NCBI GenBank assembly: GCA_963710675.1
Contig: CAVQBE010000027.1
Span: forward strand, 186,001-250,000
Reading direction: 5' to 3'
DNA from: JACCZX01 sp963710675
GTDB lineage: Bacteria; Pseudomonadota; Gammaproteobacteria; Burkholderiales; Burkholderiaceae_F
DNA length: 64,000 nt
The notes beneath the pieces were generated by a model. The model was not told the origin of the DNA. It saw only the letters and a list, made by a program, of their open reading frames with translations, and made no database searches. Below, in pieces: positions 40,658 through 48,471 of the stretch (the first letter of the stretch is position 1; each line of letters starts with the position of its first letter). A program made the position numbers and the translations under genes.

Positions 40658-40755
40658 AGCGCGAGAGGTGGGGAGCCGAGGACTGCTGTTATCTCTTGGA
40701 TACATCTGAGGCGTAGAATTCGTCTGCGAGGAGTGTTTAACGCGATAGGCGACTC

Positions 40756-40771
40756 AGGCATACGAGTTGCT
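40756..40771 (+). promoter_or_regulatory. Sigma-54 promoter upstream of small ORF and glycosyltransferase
   Basis: AGGCATA-CGAG-TTGCT with correct -24/-12 spacing, 32 bases before a 56-codon ORF that leads into the glycosyltransferase gene. Confidence 0.65.
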
Positions 40772-40802
40772 ACGCCAGTTGGACGATTGACGAGAGACAC
40801 CA

Positions 40803-40973
40803 ATGAGTCAAATCCCACCAGCCCTGCCTTTTTCGTTGGTACCACGAACGGATAAGTTAAGCCGCGAGCCCGCCGACCATCCCGATCGTATTCCGGTGGA
40901 TCGTCGAAGCGACCCGATTACGCGCCGTCTTCGGGTTCTGGTTCGCCGCAGCCTTACCGATAGACCGAACTAG
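40803..40973 (+). CDS. Short ORF of 56 codons, unrecognised
   Basis: ATG 40803 to TAG 40971-40973. The product is MSQIPPALPFSLVPRTDKLS, then an Arg/Asp/Pro-rich stretch ending RRSLTDRPN. It is basic and hydrophilic, without a membrane helix. Support comes from a sigma-54-type promoter just upstream and from filling most of the gap before the glycosyltransferase. The ribosome site is weak (GAGAGACACCA). Function unknown. Confidence 0.45.
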   Translation: MSQIPPALPFSLVPRTDKLSREPADHPDRIPVDRRSDPITRRLRVLVRRSLTDRPN

Positions 40974-41013
40974 TCACAGCGGCGCGATCGGGTTGAGCGC
41001 CGCACGATTGTGC

Positions 41014-41029
41014 AGGCATTGATGTTGCT
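41014..41029 (+). promoter_or_regulatory. Second sigma-54-like element before the glycosyltransferase
   Basis: AGGCATT-GATG-TTGCT with correct spacing. The GC of the -12 is only 16 bases before the preferred GTG start at 41044, so a transcript from here would have almost no leader. It may be an internal promoter or a decoy site. Confidence 0.4.
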
Positions 41030-41043
41030 TGCTGGTCGTAGCC

Positions 41044-42198
41044 GTGCGCCTTGCCTACGTTACCGAAACTTTCCCGCCCGAGATTAACGGCGTTGCTTTG
41101 ACCGCCGAGCGTTTTGTCGGCGGTTTACGCGCGCGCGGTCATGTAATCGACCTTGTGCGGCCCAGGCAATCGCAGGAGGCTCAGCTCGACACACCGGGCG
41201 AATTCCGATCCCCGGGGATACCGATTCCGATGTATCGCGACCTTCGCGTTGGATTACCGATTGTTTCTCGACTGTCAAAGCGGTGGCAAGCCTCGCGTCC
41301 TGAATTAGTGCACGTCGCCACCGAAGGCCCGCTGGGGTGGGCAGCGATTCGAGCGGCGCGCGCGAACGGCACACCAGTAACGTCTGACTTCCGAACGAAT
41401 TTTGATCTGTATAGCGAACACTACGGCTTTGGCTGGCTAAAAGGCATTGTTGGCGGCTATCTAAAGCACTTTCATAACGCTACTGATAGGACATTTGTCC
41501 CGACGCCAGCAGTGCGCGACGCATTGACCAAGCAAGGCTACCGGCGCATCGAAGTTGTAGGCCGGGGAGTCGACACCGAAACCTTTTCGCCTTCGCACGC
41601 CAGTGCCGAGCTCCGAGCAACCTGGGGTGCGGGCGAGAGCGATCCGGTACTGCTTTACGTAGGGCGACTTGCGTCTGAAAAGAACGTGCCGCTTGCCTTT
41701 CGTGCCTTCGAGGCGGCACGCGCGCGTCTGCCCGGCGTTCGGTTCGTGGTGGTGGGCGATGGTCCGCTGCATGAGAAGCTCGCGCGTGCACATCCTGATG
41801 CGATTTTCGCCGGCCCACAACGCGGCGCGAGGCTTGCGCAGTACTACGCATCAGCCGACGCTTTTCTGTTTCCGAGTCTGACTGAGACGTTTGGCAATGT
41901 CACACTCGAAGCGCTTGCATCAGGATTGCTGGTCGTCGCGTTTCGCTCCGGCGCAGCAGCGGTGCACATCGATGATTGCACCAGTGGAATTCTGATAGAG
42001 CCCGGCGACGACCAGGGGTTTGTTGCTGGCGCGTGTGCCGTTGCACATCAATTTCGACAGCTTGCAATGATGCGCGCCGGCGCACGCCGCGCCGCAATTG
42101 CGGCTAACTGGAACTCGGTGATCGATCGATTCGAATCTTGTCTATCGGATGCAGCGCATGCAATCCAAGCACCTCTTGCTGAATCGTGCCCTGCGTAA
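41044..42198 (+). CDS. Family GT4 glycosyltransferase
   Basis: About 384 residues, GTG start giving RLAYVTETFPPEINGVALTAERFVGGLRARGH. It has the two-Rossmann GT-B fold. The donor-binding region is LLYVGRLASEKNVPLAFRAFE and the E-x7-E motif is SLTETFGNVTLEAL. The N-terminus closely resembles the GT4 group that makes mannosylated or sulfoquinovosyl-type glycolipids. The acceptor is unknown. Its end overlaps the PAP2 phosphatase start, suggesting a lipid-linked pathway. Confidence 0.85.
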   Translation: MRLAYVTETFPPEINGVALTAERFVGGLRARGHVIDLVRPRQSQEAQLDTPGEFRSPGIPIPMYRDLRVGLPIVSRLSKRWQASRPELVHVATEGPLGWAAIRAARANGTPVTSDFRTNFDLYSEHYGFGWLKGIVGGYLKHFHNATDRTFVPTPAVRDALTKQGYRRIEVVGRGVDTETFSPSHASAELRATWGAGESDPVLLYVGRLASEKNVPLAFRAFEAARARLPGVRFVVVGDGPLHEKLARAHPDAIFAGPQRGARLAQYYASADAFLFPSLTETFGNVTLEALASGLLVVAFRSGAAAVHIDDCTSGILIEPGDDQGFVAGACAVAHQFRQLAMMRAGARRAAIAANWNSVIDRFESCLSDAAHAIQAPLAESCPA

Positions 42199-42718
42199 CG
42201 CACGGCGCGATGTGTGGGTCGAGCGTGACCTGCATTGGGCCCAGTGGGTCCATCGCGTTGCGCGCTATCAGACACCGGTCAAAGCGCTAGTCATTGTCAG
42301 CAAGCTGGGCGATGGACTGTTTTGGTATGTGTTGATCGCAGCCCTGGCCCTGATGGGTGGCACCAATGGCCGCGACGTCGCAGCGCAGATGTGTCTGGCC
42401 GGCCTACTCAATTTACCGTTGTACTTTTGGCTTAAGCACTCGATAGGACGTCCGCGTCCTTTCGTAGCCTGCCCGGACATCCGGGCCTGCGTTCGTGCGC
42501 TCGATAAGTTCAGTTTTCCGTCAGGTCACACGTTGCATGCAGTCGCGTTTGCCGTTGTATTTGCCTGGCATTTCCCGCTGATCGGCGTGTCGCTGATTCC
42601 AATGGTGCTGCTGATCGCAGTCTCGCGTGTCGCGCTCGGATTGCACTATCCGAGCGACGTGGCAGCCGGCGCCGTGATCGGCGCCGCTGTTGGATTTGGC
42701 GTCGTCCTGCTTTACTGA
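42149..42718 (+). CDS. PAP2 family membrane phosphatase
   Basis: About 189 residues with several membrane helices. All three acid-phosphatase motifs are present: KHSIGRPRP, FPSGH and SRVALGLHYPSD. Such enzymes dephosphorylate lipid phosphates such as undecaprenyl pyrophosphate or phosphatidate. The start overlaps the glycosyltransferase by 50 bases (MQRMQSKHLL; a start at 42158 is also possible). It converges on the gene ending at 42712. Confidence 0.85.
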   Translation: MQRMQSKHLLLNRALRNARRDVWVERDLHWAQWVHRVARYQTPVKALVIVSKLGDGLFWYVLIAALALMGGTNGRDVAAQMCLAGLLNLPLYFWLKHSIGRPRPFVACPDIRACVRALDKFSFPSGHTLHAVAFAVVFAWHFPLIGVSLIPMVLLIAVSRVALGLHYPSDVAAGAVIGAAVGFGVVLLY

Positions 42719-43323
42719 ATTCCAACCCGATGACGACTGGCAGCGTCGATCTTGTTCGGCGGATCCAGTGGGTCGAAATCGACCCACTCACCATCGCGCC
42801 ATTCGCCGTGTGCGCGCTCCAGATCTTCTACCGCCGCCGCCGCTAGCAGGTCGATTACGGTCCCTTCGTTTTGCGGATCCACACGCACCGCGAGCGTCAT
42901 ACCACCCCGACGCATATTTACGGCATCGGAATCAGGGGTGCTTGTTTCCGTTTCCTGTTTTTCCTCGTCAGCGGTACGCGTTGACGCAAGAGCGCCGGCC
43001 ATGCCGCCAACGTGCGCTCCTACGCCTGCCATCGCGACGGCGATGATAGGCGCCAGCGGCGGTATCGCAGCGCCTGCGATCGCGCCTGCGGCCAGTCCTG
43101 CCGCCGCTCCGGCGGCAACGCCCGATGCCTGTCCCATGTTGGATTCTTCTGTGCCAGTGTCGGCATTCATGTCTCCGCCGATTGGGTATGTCCCGTGTTG
43201 GCCGGGCGGGTTGACATAGAACGCTTGCATATCGTCGGCGGCAATACCCCGCGACGCCAACTGCGCCATCAGTTCATCGGCGCGCTGCTGCGTTTCTACT
43301 CGTGCTGCGATGATCGTCGCCAT
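42712..43323 (-). CDS. Stress-type protein with glycine/alanine zipper, unrecognised
   Basis: 203 residues from ATG 43323, after GGAGGC. The first 45 residues (TIIAARVETQQRADELMAQLASRGIAADDMQAFYV) look like the N-terminal fold of general-stress proteins of the YflT/17M type. A long Gly/Ala segment follows (GVAAGAAAGLAAGAIAGAA, IAVAMAGVGAHVGGMAGAL), probably a membrane hairpin. A C-terminal ferredoxin-like strand pattern (MTLAVRVDPQNEGTVIDLL) repeats the first fold. An upstream in-frame codon at 43518 reads through the terminator region and was rejected. Confidence 0.65.
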   Translation of the reverse strand: MATIIAARVETQQRADELMAQLASRGIAADDMQAFYVNPPGQHGTYPIGGDMNADTGTEESNMGQASGVAAGAAAGLAAGAIAGAAIPPLAPIIAVAMAGVGAHVGGMAGALASTRTADEEKQETETSTPDSDAVNMRRGGMTLAVRVDPQNEGTVIDLLAAAAVEDLERAHGEWRDGEWVDFDPLDPPNKIDAASRHRVGIQ

Positions 43324-43378
43324 TGTTGATGCCTCCGATTGCGAATTATTGCAATTTAACTGTGATTCATTCTGCGGC

Positions 43379-43408
43379 AAAAAAAACCCCGCGAAGGACG
43401 CGGGGTTT
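43379..43408 (-). terminator. Strong Rho-independent terminator, leftward
   Basis: Ten-base-pair stem AAACCCCGCG / CGCGGGGTTT (arms 43399-43408 and 43384-43393, minus-strand order) with a five-base loop, followed on the minus strand by eight T (43379-43386). It ends transcription from the 43520-43960 gene or from the sigma-54 promoter at 43499. Confidence 0.88.
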
Positions 43409-43488
43409 AGAAAAAGACCCGGCGTCTCGGGGAAGGGGAGGGGAGGGACGCGGGCCATACAACCAACTGTCAACGACGATTGGTTGGT
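43379..43488 (-). ncRNA. Candidate sigma-54-dependent small RNA, about 110 nt
   Basis: No gene occupies 43324-43519. On the minus strand a sigma-54 promoter (43499-43514) would start RNA near 43488. The RNA would have a 5' hairpin (CAACCAA / TTGGTTG), then a C-rich unpaired stretch CCCTCCCCTCCCCTTCCCC able to pair with Shine-Dalgarno sequences, then a strong terminator with eight U. This is the usual design of trans-acting bacterial sRNAs. It could alternatively be an attenuated leader of the gene at 43323. Confidence 0.5.
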
Positions 43489-43498
43489 CAGAATAGTG

Positions 43499-43514
43499 AG
43501 CAAGTGTTGTGCCG
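43499..43514 (-). promoter_or_regulatory. Sigma-54 promoter, leftward, before the candidate sRNA
   Basis: The minus strand reads CGGCACA-ACAC-TTGCT, with exact spacing and intact GG and GC. It lies just beyond the stop of the gene at 43520, about 90 bases before the terminator loop and about 180 bases before the ATG at 43323. Confidence 0.7.
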
Positions 43515-43519
43515 GCACC

Positions 43520-43960
43520 CTACTTTGCGGGTTGTGGATTTTTTGCAGTATCGGCGGGAACGTCGAATTGGACCACCAGCTGCTCGCGTTTACTGGAAGT
43601 AAGGGTCACGTTGCGCTCCTGCGTTTGCCCGGCGTGGGCGACGACAAGCTTGTAGTTTCCCGGTGCCAGATCAACCAGCAGCCACGGCGCGTCGAGCGGT
43701 AAGTCCAGGAGCTTTTGGCCGCCGGTCCCCGTAATGGTCACGCGTGTGTCCGCCAGGTAGGCCCCCGTACGTGACGATACGATCAGCTGCAGTGAATACT
43801 TCTCCGCCATCAGCTTTAATCGTTCGGACTCTTCGAGTCCGATCCCGCCGCTGATGTAACTGCGGTCGTTGGCGGTACGGCCTTCCGTAATTGCGGCAGA
43901 AGATGCAAATGAAGTCAGAAGGATCGCTGTGCCAAACAGGGTTGAGGTCAAAGTCTTCAT
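43520..43960 (-). CDS. Secreted protein with carboxypeptidase-regulatory-like fold, unrecognised
   Basis: 146 residues with a signal peptide (TLTSTLFGTAILLTSFASSAA). The middle (YLADTRVTITGTGGQKLLDLPLDAPWLLVDLAPGNYKLVVAHAGQTQERNVTL) looks like a beta-sandwich of the CarboxypepD_reg/DUF4198 kind that often binds glycans or sits in the periplasm. It is the last gene of a leftward operon with a deacetylase and a glycosyltransferase, suggesting an envelope or polysaccharide role. Confidence 0.6.
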   Translation of the reverse strand: MKTLTSTLFGTAILLTSFASSAAITEGRTANDRSYISGGIGLEESERLKLMAEKYSLQLIVSSRTGAYLADTRVTITGTGGQKLLDLPLDAPWLLVDLAPGNYKLVVAHAGQTQERNVTLTSSKREQLVVQFDVPADTAKNPQPAK

Positions 43961-43985
43961 GGTGTTCGCCGACGAATGAATACGA

Positions 43986-44834
43986 TTACGAAAGTGATTC
44001 TGAAAACGACCGCAGTGGGCGTGGCTTGCCGTGGCTGATCGATTGACTACGCCACTGCCGCACGAACTCCGCCTTGGTGACAGCCGTGCGATGGGTCAGT
44101 GCGCGCTCAAGCAAACGCTGCCATGAGCGTCGAACGGAACGCGACTCAGCGTCGTGCGGGTGTAGTCCAAGGCGCAAAACCGGTGCGCTCTCGGTGACGC
44201 GCGATAAAACTGTATTCCAAATGATCGACGTCGGCCTGCGCCATGCGCTGCGGACGCTGTAGGTCAGGCACGGGGCGGAAATCGCATGGGCCTCGGGCAA
44301 TGCAACCAGTTTTGTCAGCGTGCTCGTGTACAGCAGATCACGGCGCGTGCGCAGTGCCTTCCAGGCGCCGTTGCCGAGCAGCCAAGCCGGTGCAACGAAA
44401 CCCGATAACGGCCATCCCTTTGCCGCAAACCAGCGTGCGCCCAGCGTCAATCGCTCGCGCGCTTCTTCTTCAGACAGACCGCAAAATTCGCCTTCACCAT
44501 TCGTGTAAATGCGCCGACGGACCCAATCGATCAAATCACTGGGCACCTGCGCGTCGAGGTGGAAATAACCATGCAGCGCCAACTCGTGCCCGGCGGCGAG
44601 CTGAGCATCGATCGCCTGCTCAAACTCCGGCTGCGCTGAGCACTGGCCGTGGTACGCGGGGACTACGAGCAATGTCAACGGGATCTCTGCGACCTCGCGG
44701 ACAGCATCGAGCACTCTTTGACACGCTGCCCAGGTCGCCGGCGCTACATCGTGCAGCGACACGCAAAGCCAGCGCCGCGGCTCGGCAACGCGAAAGGTGC
44801 GATCAGGCTGCATAGCGCTCGGTGGATTCTGCAT
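43986..44834 (-). CDS. Polysaccharide deacetylase-like protein (DUF2334 type)
   Basis: 282 residues. The NodB-like fold is seen in RRWLCVSLHDVAPATWAACQRVLD (HD metal site), LALHGYFH (second metal motif), GFVAPAWLLG and LRLGLHPHD. DUF2334 proteins are a branch of the carbohydrate esterase 4 superfamily. It overlaps the preceding glycosyltransferase by 32 bases, implying coupled translation and a joint role in a surface glycan or glycolipid. Confidence 0.78.
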   Translation of the reverse strand: MQNPPSAMQPDRTFRVAEPRRWLCVSLHDVAPATWAACQRVLDAVREVAEIPLTLLVVPAYHGQCSAQPEFEQAIDAQLAAGHELALHGYFHLDAQVPSDLIDWVRRRIYTNGEGEFCGLSEEEARERLTLGARWFAAKGWPLSGFVAPAWLLGNGAWKALRTRRDLLYTSTLTKLVALPEAHAISAPCLTYSVRSAWRRPTSIIWNTVLSRVTESAPVLRLGLHPHDAESRSVRRSWQRLLERALTHRTAVTKAEFVRQWRSQSISHGKPRPLRSFSESLS

Positions 44835-45990
44835 CGCGAGGATGCGTCGTCAAACACAGCGTCGTGTAACGATTCAGGAGCCGCGCAAATGTGCGATTCG
44901 CATCGAATTCCAGCGCGCGCCGGCGCGCCTCAGAGCGCAATGCGGCTGCCATCGGCGCTGTCGAAGAGATGGCCTCTGCGAACGAGGCCGCATCATCGGG
45001 CTCGACCCCGATTACCGCGCCCCCATCGATCAAATCAGTAAGACCGCCGCAGGCACGTGCAATAACCGGCGTACCGCAGGCAAGCGCCTCGAGTGCCGCC
45101 AGCCCGAATGTTTCCTGGTCGCCCGCATGAACGAAAATATCTGCACTGGCCAACGCTCGAGCCAGCACCGCAGGTTCGGACTGATAGGCAAGCAAGCGCA
45201 GCCGCGAGCCGCGGGGACAAGACGGACCGTCCCCGATTAAGACCAATTGATACGGAGGTCCGAGCTGATCGACAGCGGCTGCAAGCCGATCGAGATTTTT
45301 TTCGGGAGCAAAGCGGCCGGCATACAAGAGCACGATGTCGGAAGGTGCGTAGCCAAGTTCCCGCCGCCACTGCGGATCGTGCAATCGAGGATGGAAGACG
45401 CTGCAGTCGACGCCGTGAGACTGGAGCACCACGTTGTCCAAACCGAGCCGTCGCAATGCGTCGGCGGCCCACTGGCTGGGCGCGAATACTGCGTCAAAAC
45501 GGCGGTAGAGATGACGTAAGTATTGCCGAACAAGAACGTGCGAAGCTCGTGGCATCCAGCGCTGCGCGAGCGCCTCGATGTTCGAGTGATAAAACGCCAC
45601 CGCCGGAACTCCCAGCTGTTGCGCAGCGTCGAGTGCCGACCAGGCACAGCGGTACGGGTCGCCTGCCTCAATCAAATCGGGCCGCTGGCGGACAATCGCC
45701 TTGGCCGTCGCAGCACGTCGAAGTGGAAAGCGATAGCCGCCCGACAGCGGTAGCGGTATTGCCGAGATGTGCTCGGTTTCGGATGTCGATGGGCCGGGCG
45801 CCATGATCGTGTGGCGCCAAGTCGAATGCGCTTGAAGCCAGTTGCGTTTGCTGCGCAGATACCGAGCGACGCCTCCGCTGCGCGGACTCCAGAACATGGT
45901 GATGTCCACCAGATGCGGCTGCGGCGCCTCCCCATCGGAACCCACCCGTCTCGAAAATTGTTCCACCCTTGCGCCTCCGGCTGCCTTCAT
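44803..45990 (-). CDS. GT4-type glycosyltransferase
   Basis: Up to 395 residues. N-terminal donor/acceptor region: MFWSPRSGGVARYLRSKRNWL. Donor loop: VLLYAGRFAPEKNLDRL; E-x7-E motif: ETFGLAALEALACG. The codon at 45990 lies only about 11 bases downstream of the -12 of a sigma-54 promoter, so translation may really begin at a later codon, such as the Met of MFWSPRS. First gene of a leftward operon with the deacetylase and a secreted protein. Confidence 0.82.
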   Translation of the reverse strand: MKAAGGARVEQFSRRVGSDGEAPQPHLVDITMFWSPRSGGVARYLRSKRNWLQAHSTWRHTIMAPGPSTSETEHISAIPLPLSGGYRFPLRRAATAKAIVRQRPDLIEAGDPYRCAWSALDAAQQLGVPAVAFYHSNIEALAQRWMPRASHVLVRQYLRHLYRRFDAVFAPSQWAADALRRLGLDNVVLQSHGVDCSVFHPRLHDPQWRRELGYAPSDIVLLYAGRFAPEKNLDRLAAAVDQLGPPYQLVLIGDGPSCPRGSRLRLLAYQSEPAVLARALASADIFVHAGDQETFGLAALEALACGTPVIARACGGLTDLIDGGAVIGVEPDDAASFAEAISSTAPMAAALRSEARRRALEFDANRTFARLLNRYTTLCLTTHPRDAESTERYAA

Positions 45991-45999
45991 GTCGATTAA

Positions 46000-46015
46000 A
46001 GCAAAACCAATGCCG
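46000..46015 (-). promoter_or_regulatory. Sigma-54 promoter of the glycosyltransferase-deacetylase operon
   Basis: The minus strand reads CGGCATT-GGTT-TTGCT, exact spacing. It lies back to back with the rightward element at 46029, so the 97-base intergenic region holds both. Confidence 0.65.
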
Positions 46016-46028
46016 ATTTGGCGCGCGT

Positions 46029-46044
46029 AGGCACGAAAACTGCC
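46029..46044 (+). promoter_or_regulatory. Sigma-54-type promoter of the PA2169-like gene
   Basis: AGGCACG-AAAA-CTGCC: good -24, correct spacing, weaker -12. It lies 43 bases before the ATG at 46087. Confidence 0.5.
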
Positions 46045-46086
46045 GAATGATCTGTTCTAAAGCCGATTAAACCAAAGGGAGCCACT

Positions 46087-46539
46087 ATGGAGCGCGACGA
46101 CGTCGTCGAAACATTGAATGACTTGATCGAGAACTGCAAGGACGGTGAATACGGGTTTCGTACCTGTGCCGAGCATGCCAAGTCACCAAATCTGAAAAGC
46201 GTTTTCGCCCAGAGAGCAACGGATTGTCGTTCGGCAGCTGAGGAGCTGCAAAGCCTTGTGACTCGCTTCGGCGGCAAGCCGGATACAAGCGGCAGCGTTT
46301 CAGGCGCGATGCACCGCGGATGGGTCGCTGCACGTGGCGCGGTTGCCCTCGATGATGACCAGGCCATGTTGAACGAATGCGAGCGCGGAGAAGATATTGC
46401 GATAAACCGTTATCGCAAAGCGCTCGAAGAAGATTTGCCACCCGATGTGGAGCAAGTTGTCCGCCGTCAATATGAAGGTGCGCGTCGCAATCACGACCAG
46501 ATCAAGGCGCTTCGCGATAGTTACAAAACGACAGCTTAG
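46087..46539 (+). CDS. PA2169 family four-helix-bundle protein (DUF2383)
   Basis: 150 residues, helical, ferritin-like. The pattern DVVETLNDLIENCKDGEYGFRTCAEHAKSPNLKSVFAQRATDCRSAAEELQSLV and the later LDDDQAMLNECERGEDIAINRYRKALE match the PA2169/DUF2383 family. Members are stress-associated and of unknown biochemistry. AAAGGGAGCC precedes the ATG. It is divergent from the glycosyltransferase operon. Confidence 0.85.
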   Translation: MERDDVVETLNDLIENCKDGEYGFRTCAEHAKSPNLKSVFAQRATDCRSAAEELQSLVTRFGGKPDTSGSVSGAMHRGWVAARGAVALDDDQAMLNECERGEDIAINRYRKALEEDLPPDVEQVVRRQYEGARRNHDQIKALRDSYKTTA

Positions 46540-46615
46540 GGCGGCGCCGCCTCACGTCTTTCGCGACAGCACGCCACTGGCGCGGTAGAGTCTCGCAGCT
46601 AGGGAGGAAACAACA

Positions 46616-46962
46616 ATGAAAAGGAATGAAAAGATGATGCGAAGTGCTCTGTTGTCGTTGCTGGCCGCGTCGGCCGCCTTGATGTCGGTGGGTTGCAGTG
46701 ACAGGAAGGTCGAGACCAGCACGGTACCGACTCCTGCGCCCACCGCGCCCGCCACCGCACAGCGCCAAGTCCTACAAGCTCGGCGCCGGTCGTCGCGCCG
46801 GGAACGGGTGAAGACGTCACCAAGAAAGGTACGAGCACCGGAATGATTGGTGGCGAAGCGGGCACGGTCGCCTCGAGCGGCAAGCCGGGTACAGGCACCG
46901 ACAGCGGCGCTGGTACTGGCGCCGCACAGGGCAGCGGCGCTCAGACAACCGACAAGAAATAG
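46616..46962 (+). CDS. Small lipoprotein with disordered Gly/Thr-rich tail (one frame break)
   Basis: ATG 46616 follows AGGGAGG. The signal LLSLLAASAALMSVGC contains a lipobox. The literal frame stops at 46846 with an Arg-rich tail. A shift near 46770 instead gives SSAPVVAPGTGEDVTKKGTSTG...GTGTDSGAGTGAAQG to the TAG at 46960-46962, with the composition expected of an extracytoplasmic linker. About 115 residues. Function unknown. It converges on fumC. Confidence 0.6.
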
Positions 46963-46966
46963 TTTT

Positions 46967-48373
46967 TTATGGGGTAGGGCCGGTCATCGACTCCGGCTTT
47001 ACCCATCTGTCGAAATCTTCAGCGGAGACGTGTCCGAGCGCCTTAGCGGCGGCGCGAAGCGTCGTACCTTCGCGATGCGCGTACTGGGCTATCTTCGCCG
47101 CTTTGTCATAGCCGATATGTGGCGCTAGCGCTGTCACCAGCATCAACGATTGATCGACCAGCTCAAGGATGCGCTCGGGCCGTGCAACGATGCCGGTAAC
47201 GCAATGCCGGTCGAAGCTTGTAATCGAGTCCGTCAGCAGTCTGATGCTCGACAGGGCGTTGTGCGCCAGCACCGGGCGACACACATTGAGTTCAAAATTG
47301 CCCGCAGATCCTGCGACATTGATCGTGACGTCATTCCCGAACACCTGCATGCAGACCATGATCAGCGCTTCGCTCTGAGTCGGGTTGACTTTCCCGGGCA
47401 TGATCGAGCTGCCGGGTTCGTTTTCCGGCAATGCAATTTCACCAATGCCGGAGCGCGGGCCGCTTGCCAGCAGCCGAATGTCATTGGCGATCTTAAGCAG
47501 AGCCGCAGCCAGCGTCTTCAACGAACCGTGCGTGTACACCAGTGCATCGCTTGCCGCCAGTGCAGCAAATTTGTTCGGCGCAGAGACGAACGGCAATCCG
47601 GTCGCGGCTGCGATGTGCGCGGCCACCAGGCTTCCGAAATCCCGATGAGTAGCCATTCCGGTACCTACCGCCGTGCCGCCGATCGCCAGCGGCAACAAGC
47701 TCTCGATGCCTTGCTTGACAGCGCCTTCGGCAAACTCGAGCTGCGCTGCATAGCCTGAGAATTCCTGGCCAAGAGTGAGTGGCGTCGCGTCCTGCAGGTG
47801 AGTGCGGCCAATCTTGACGAAGCGCCCGAACTCTTCGGCCTTTCGAGACAGCGACTTTCGCAGTACTTCAAGTGCGGGCAGCAGTCTTTCGGTGAGGGCC
47901 TTGGCGACAGCGACGTTGATCGCAGTTGGAAATACATCGTTGGTCGACTGGCCACGATTGACTTCATCGTTCGGGTGCACGGCCCTCTCGACACCGCGTC
48001 GATAGCCAAGAAGCTCCGAAGCTCGGTTCGCGAGTACTTCGTTGACGTTCATATTCGTCTGCGTGCCGGAGCCGCTTTGCCACAGCGACAATGGAAATTG
48101 ATCGCCATGCTCTCCGGCCAATACCTCGCCCGCTGCAGCGGCGATGGCCGCTGCGTGAGTCGAATCAATGACACCGAGCTCGGAGTTGACCAGGGCCGCT
48201 GCACGCTTGACCAGCGCCAGCGACCAAATTAACTCCGGCGGCATCTGCTCGCTGGAGATCGCGAAGTGATGAAGTGCGCGCTGGGTCTGCGCTCCCCACA
48301 GCTTGTCGCTCGCCACTTCGATGTCGCCAAAAGTGTCGTGCTCGATGCGATAGGTGGGTTTAGCGTCGCTCAT
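46967..48373 (-). CDS. fumC: Class II fumarate hydratase FumC
   Basis: 468 residues, intact. The family signature GSSIMPGKVNPTQSE carries the catalytic serine region. The N-terminal EHDTFGDIEVASDKLWGAQTQRA and the VHPNDEVNRGQSTNDVFPTA segment are also diagnostic. It catalyses fumarate hydration to malate in the TCA cycle without an iron-sulfur cluster, and class II enzymes are used under oxidative or iron stress. It has no sigma-54 site upstream. Confidence 0.95.
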   Translation of the reverse strand: MSDAKPTYRIEHDTFGDIEVASDKLWGAQTQRALHHFAISSEQMPPELIWSLALVKRAAALVNSELGVIDSTHAAAIAAAAGEVLAGEHGDQFPLSLWQSGSGTQTNMNVNEVLANRASELLGYRRGVERAVHPNDEVNRGQSTNDVFPTAINVAVAKALTERLLPALEVLRKSLSRKAEEFGRFVKIGRTHLQDATPLTLGQEFSGYAAQLEFAEGAVKQGIESLLPLAIGGTAVGTGMATHRDFGSLVAAHIAAATGLPFVSAPNKFAALAASDALVYTHGSLKTLAAALLKIANDIRLLASGPRSGIGEIALPENEPGSSIMPGKVNPTQSEALIMVCMQVFGNDVTINVAGSAGNFELNVCRPVLAHNALSSIRLLTDSITSFDRHCVTGIVARPERILELVDQSLMLVTALAPHIGYDKAAKIAQYAHREGTTLRAAAKALGHVSAEDFDRWVKPESMTGPTP

Positions 48374-48471
48374 AGGGCAGTTGACCGAAGCATAGATCGT
48401 GCTTTGGCAACCTGCTGTTGATACGTGGCACCAGGCTGGCTATCGACTACTAATTCTTGGCGAAAACCTGT

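Noticed and set aside
46553..46615. Sigma-54 promoter before the lipoprotein gene at 46616
   Set aside because: GGCGCG and TCGCA are present but GG-to-GC spacing is wrong.
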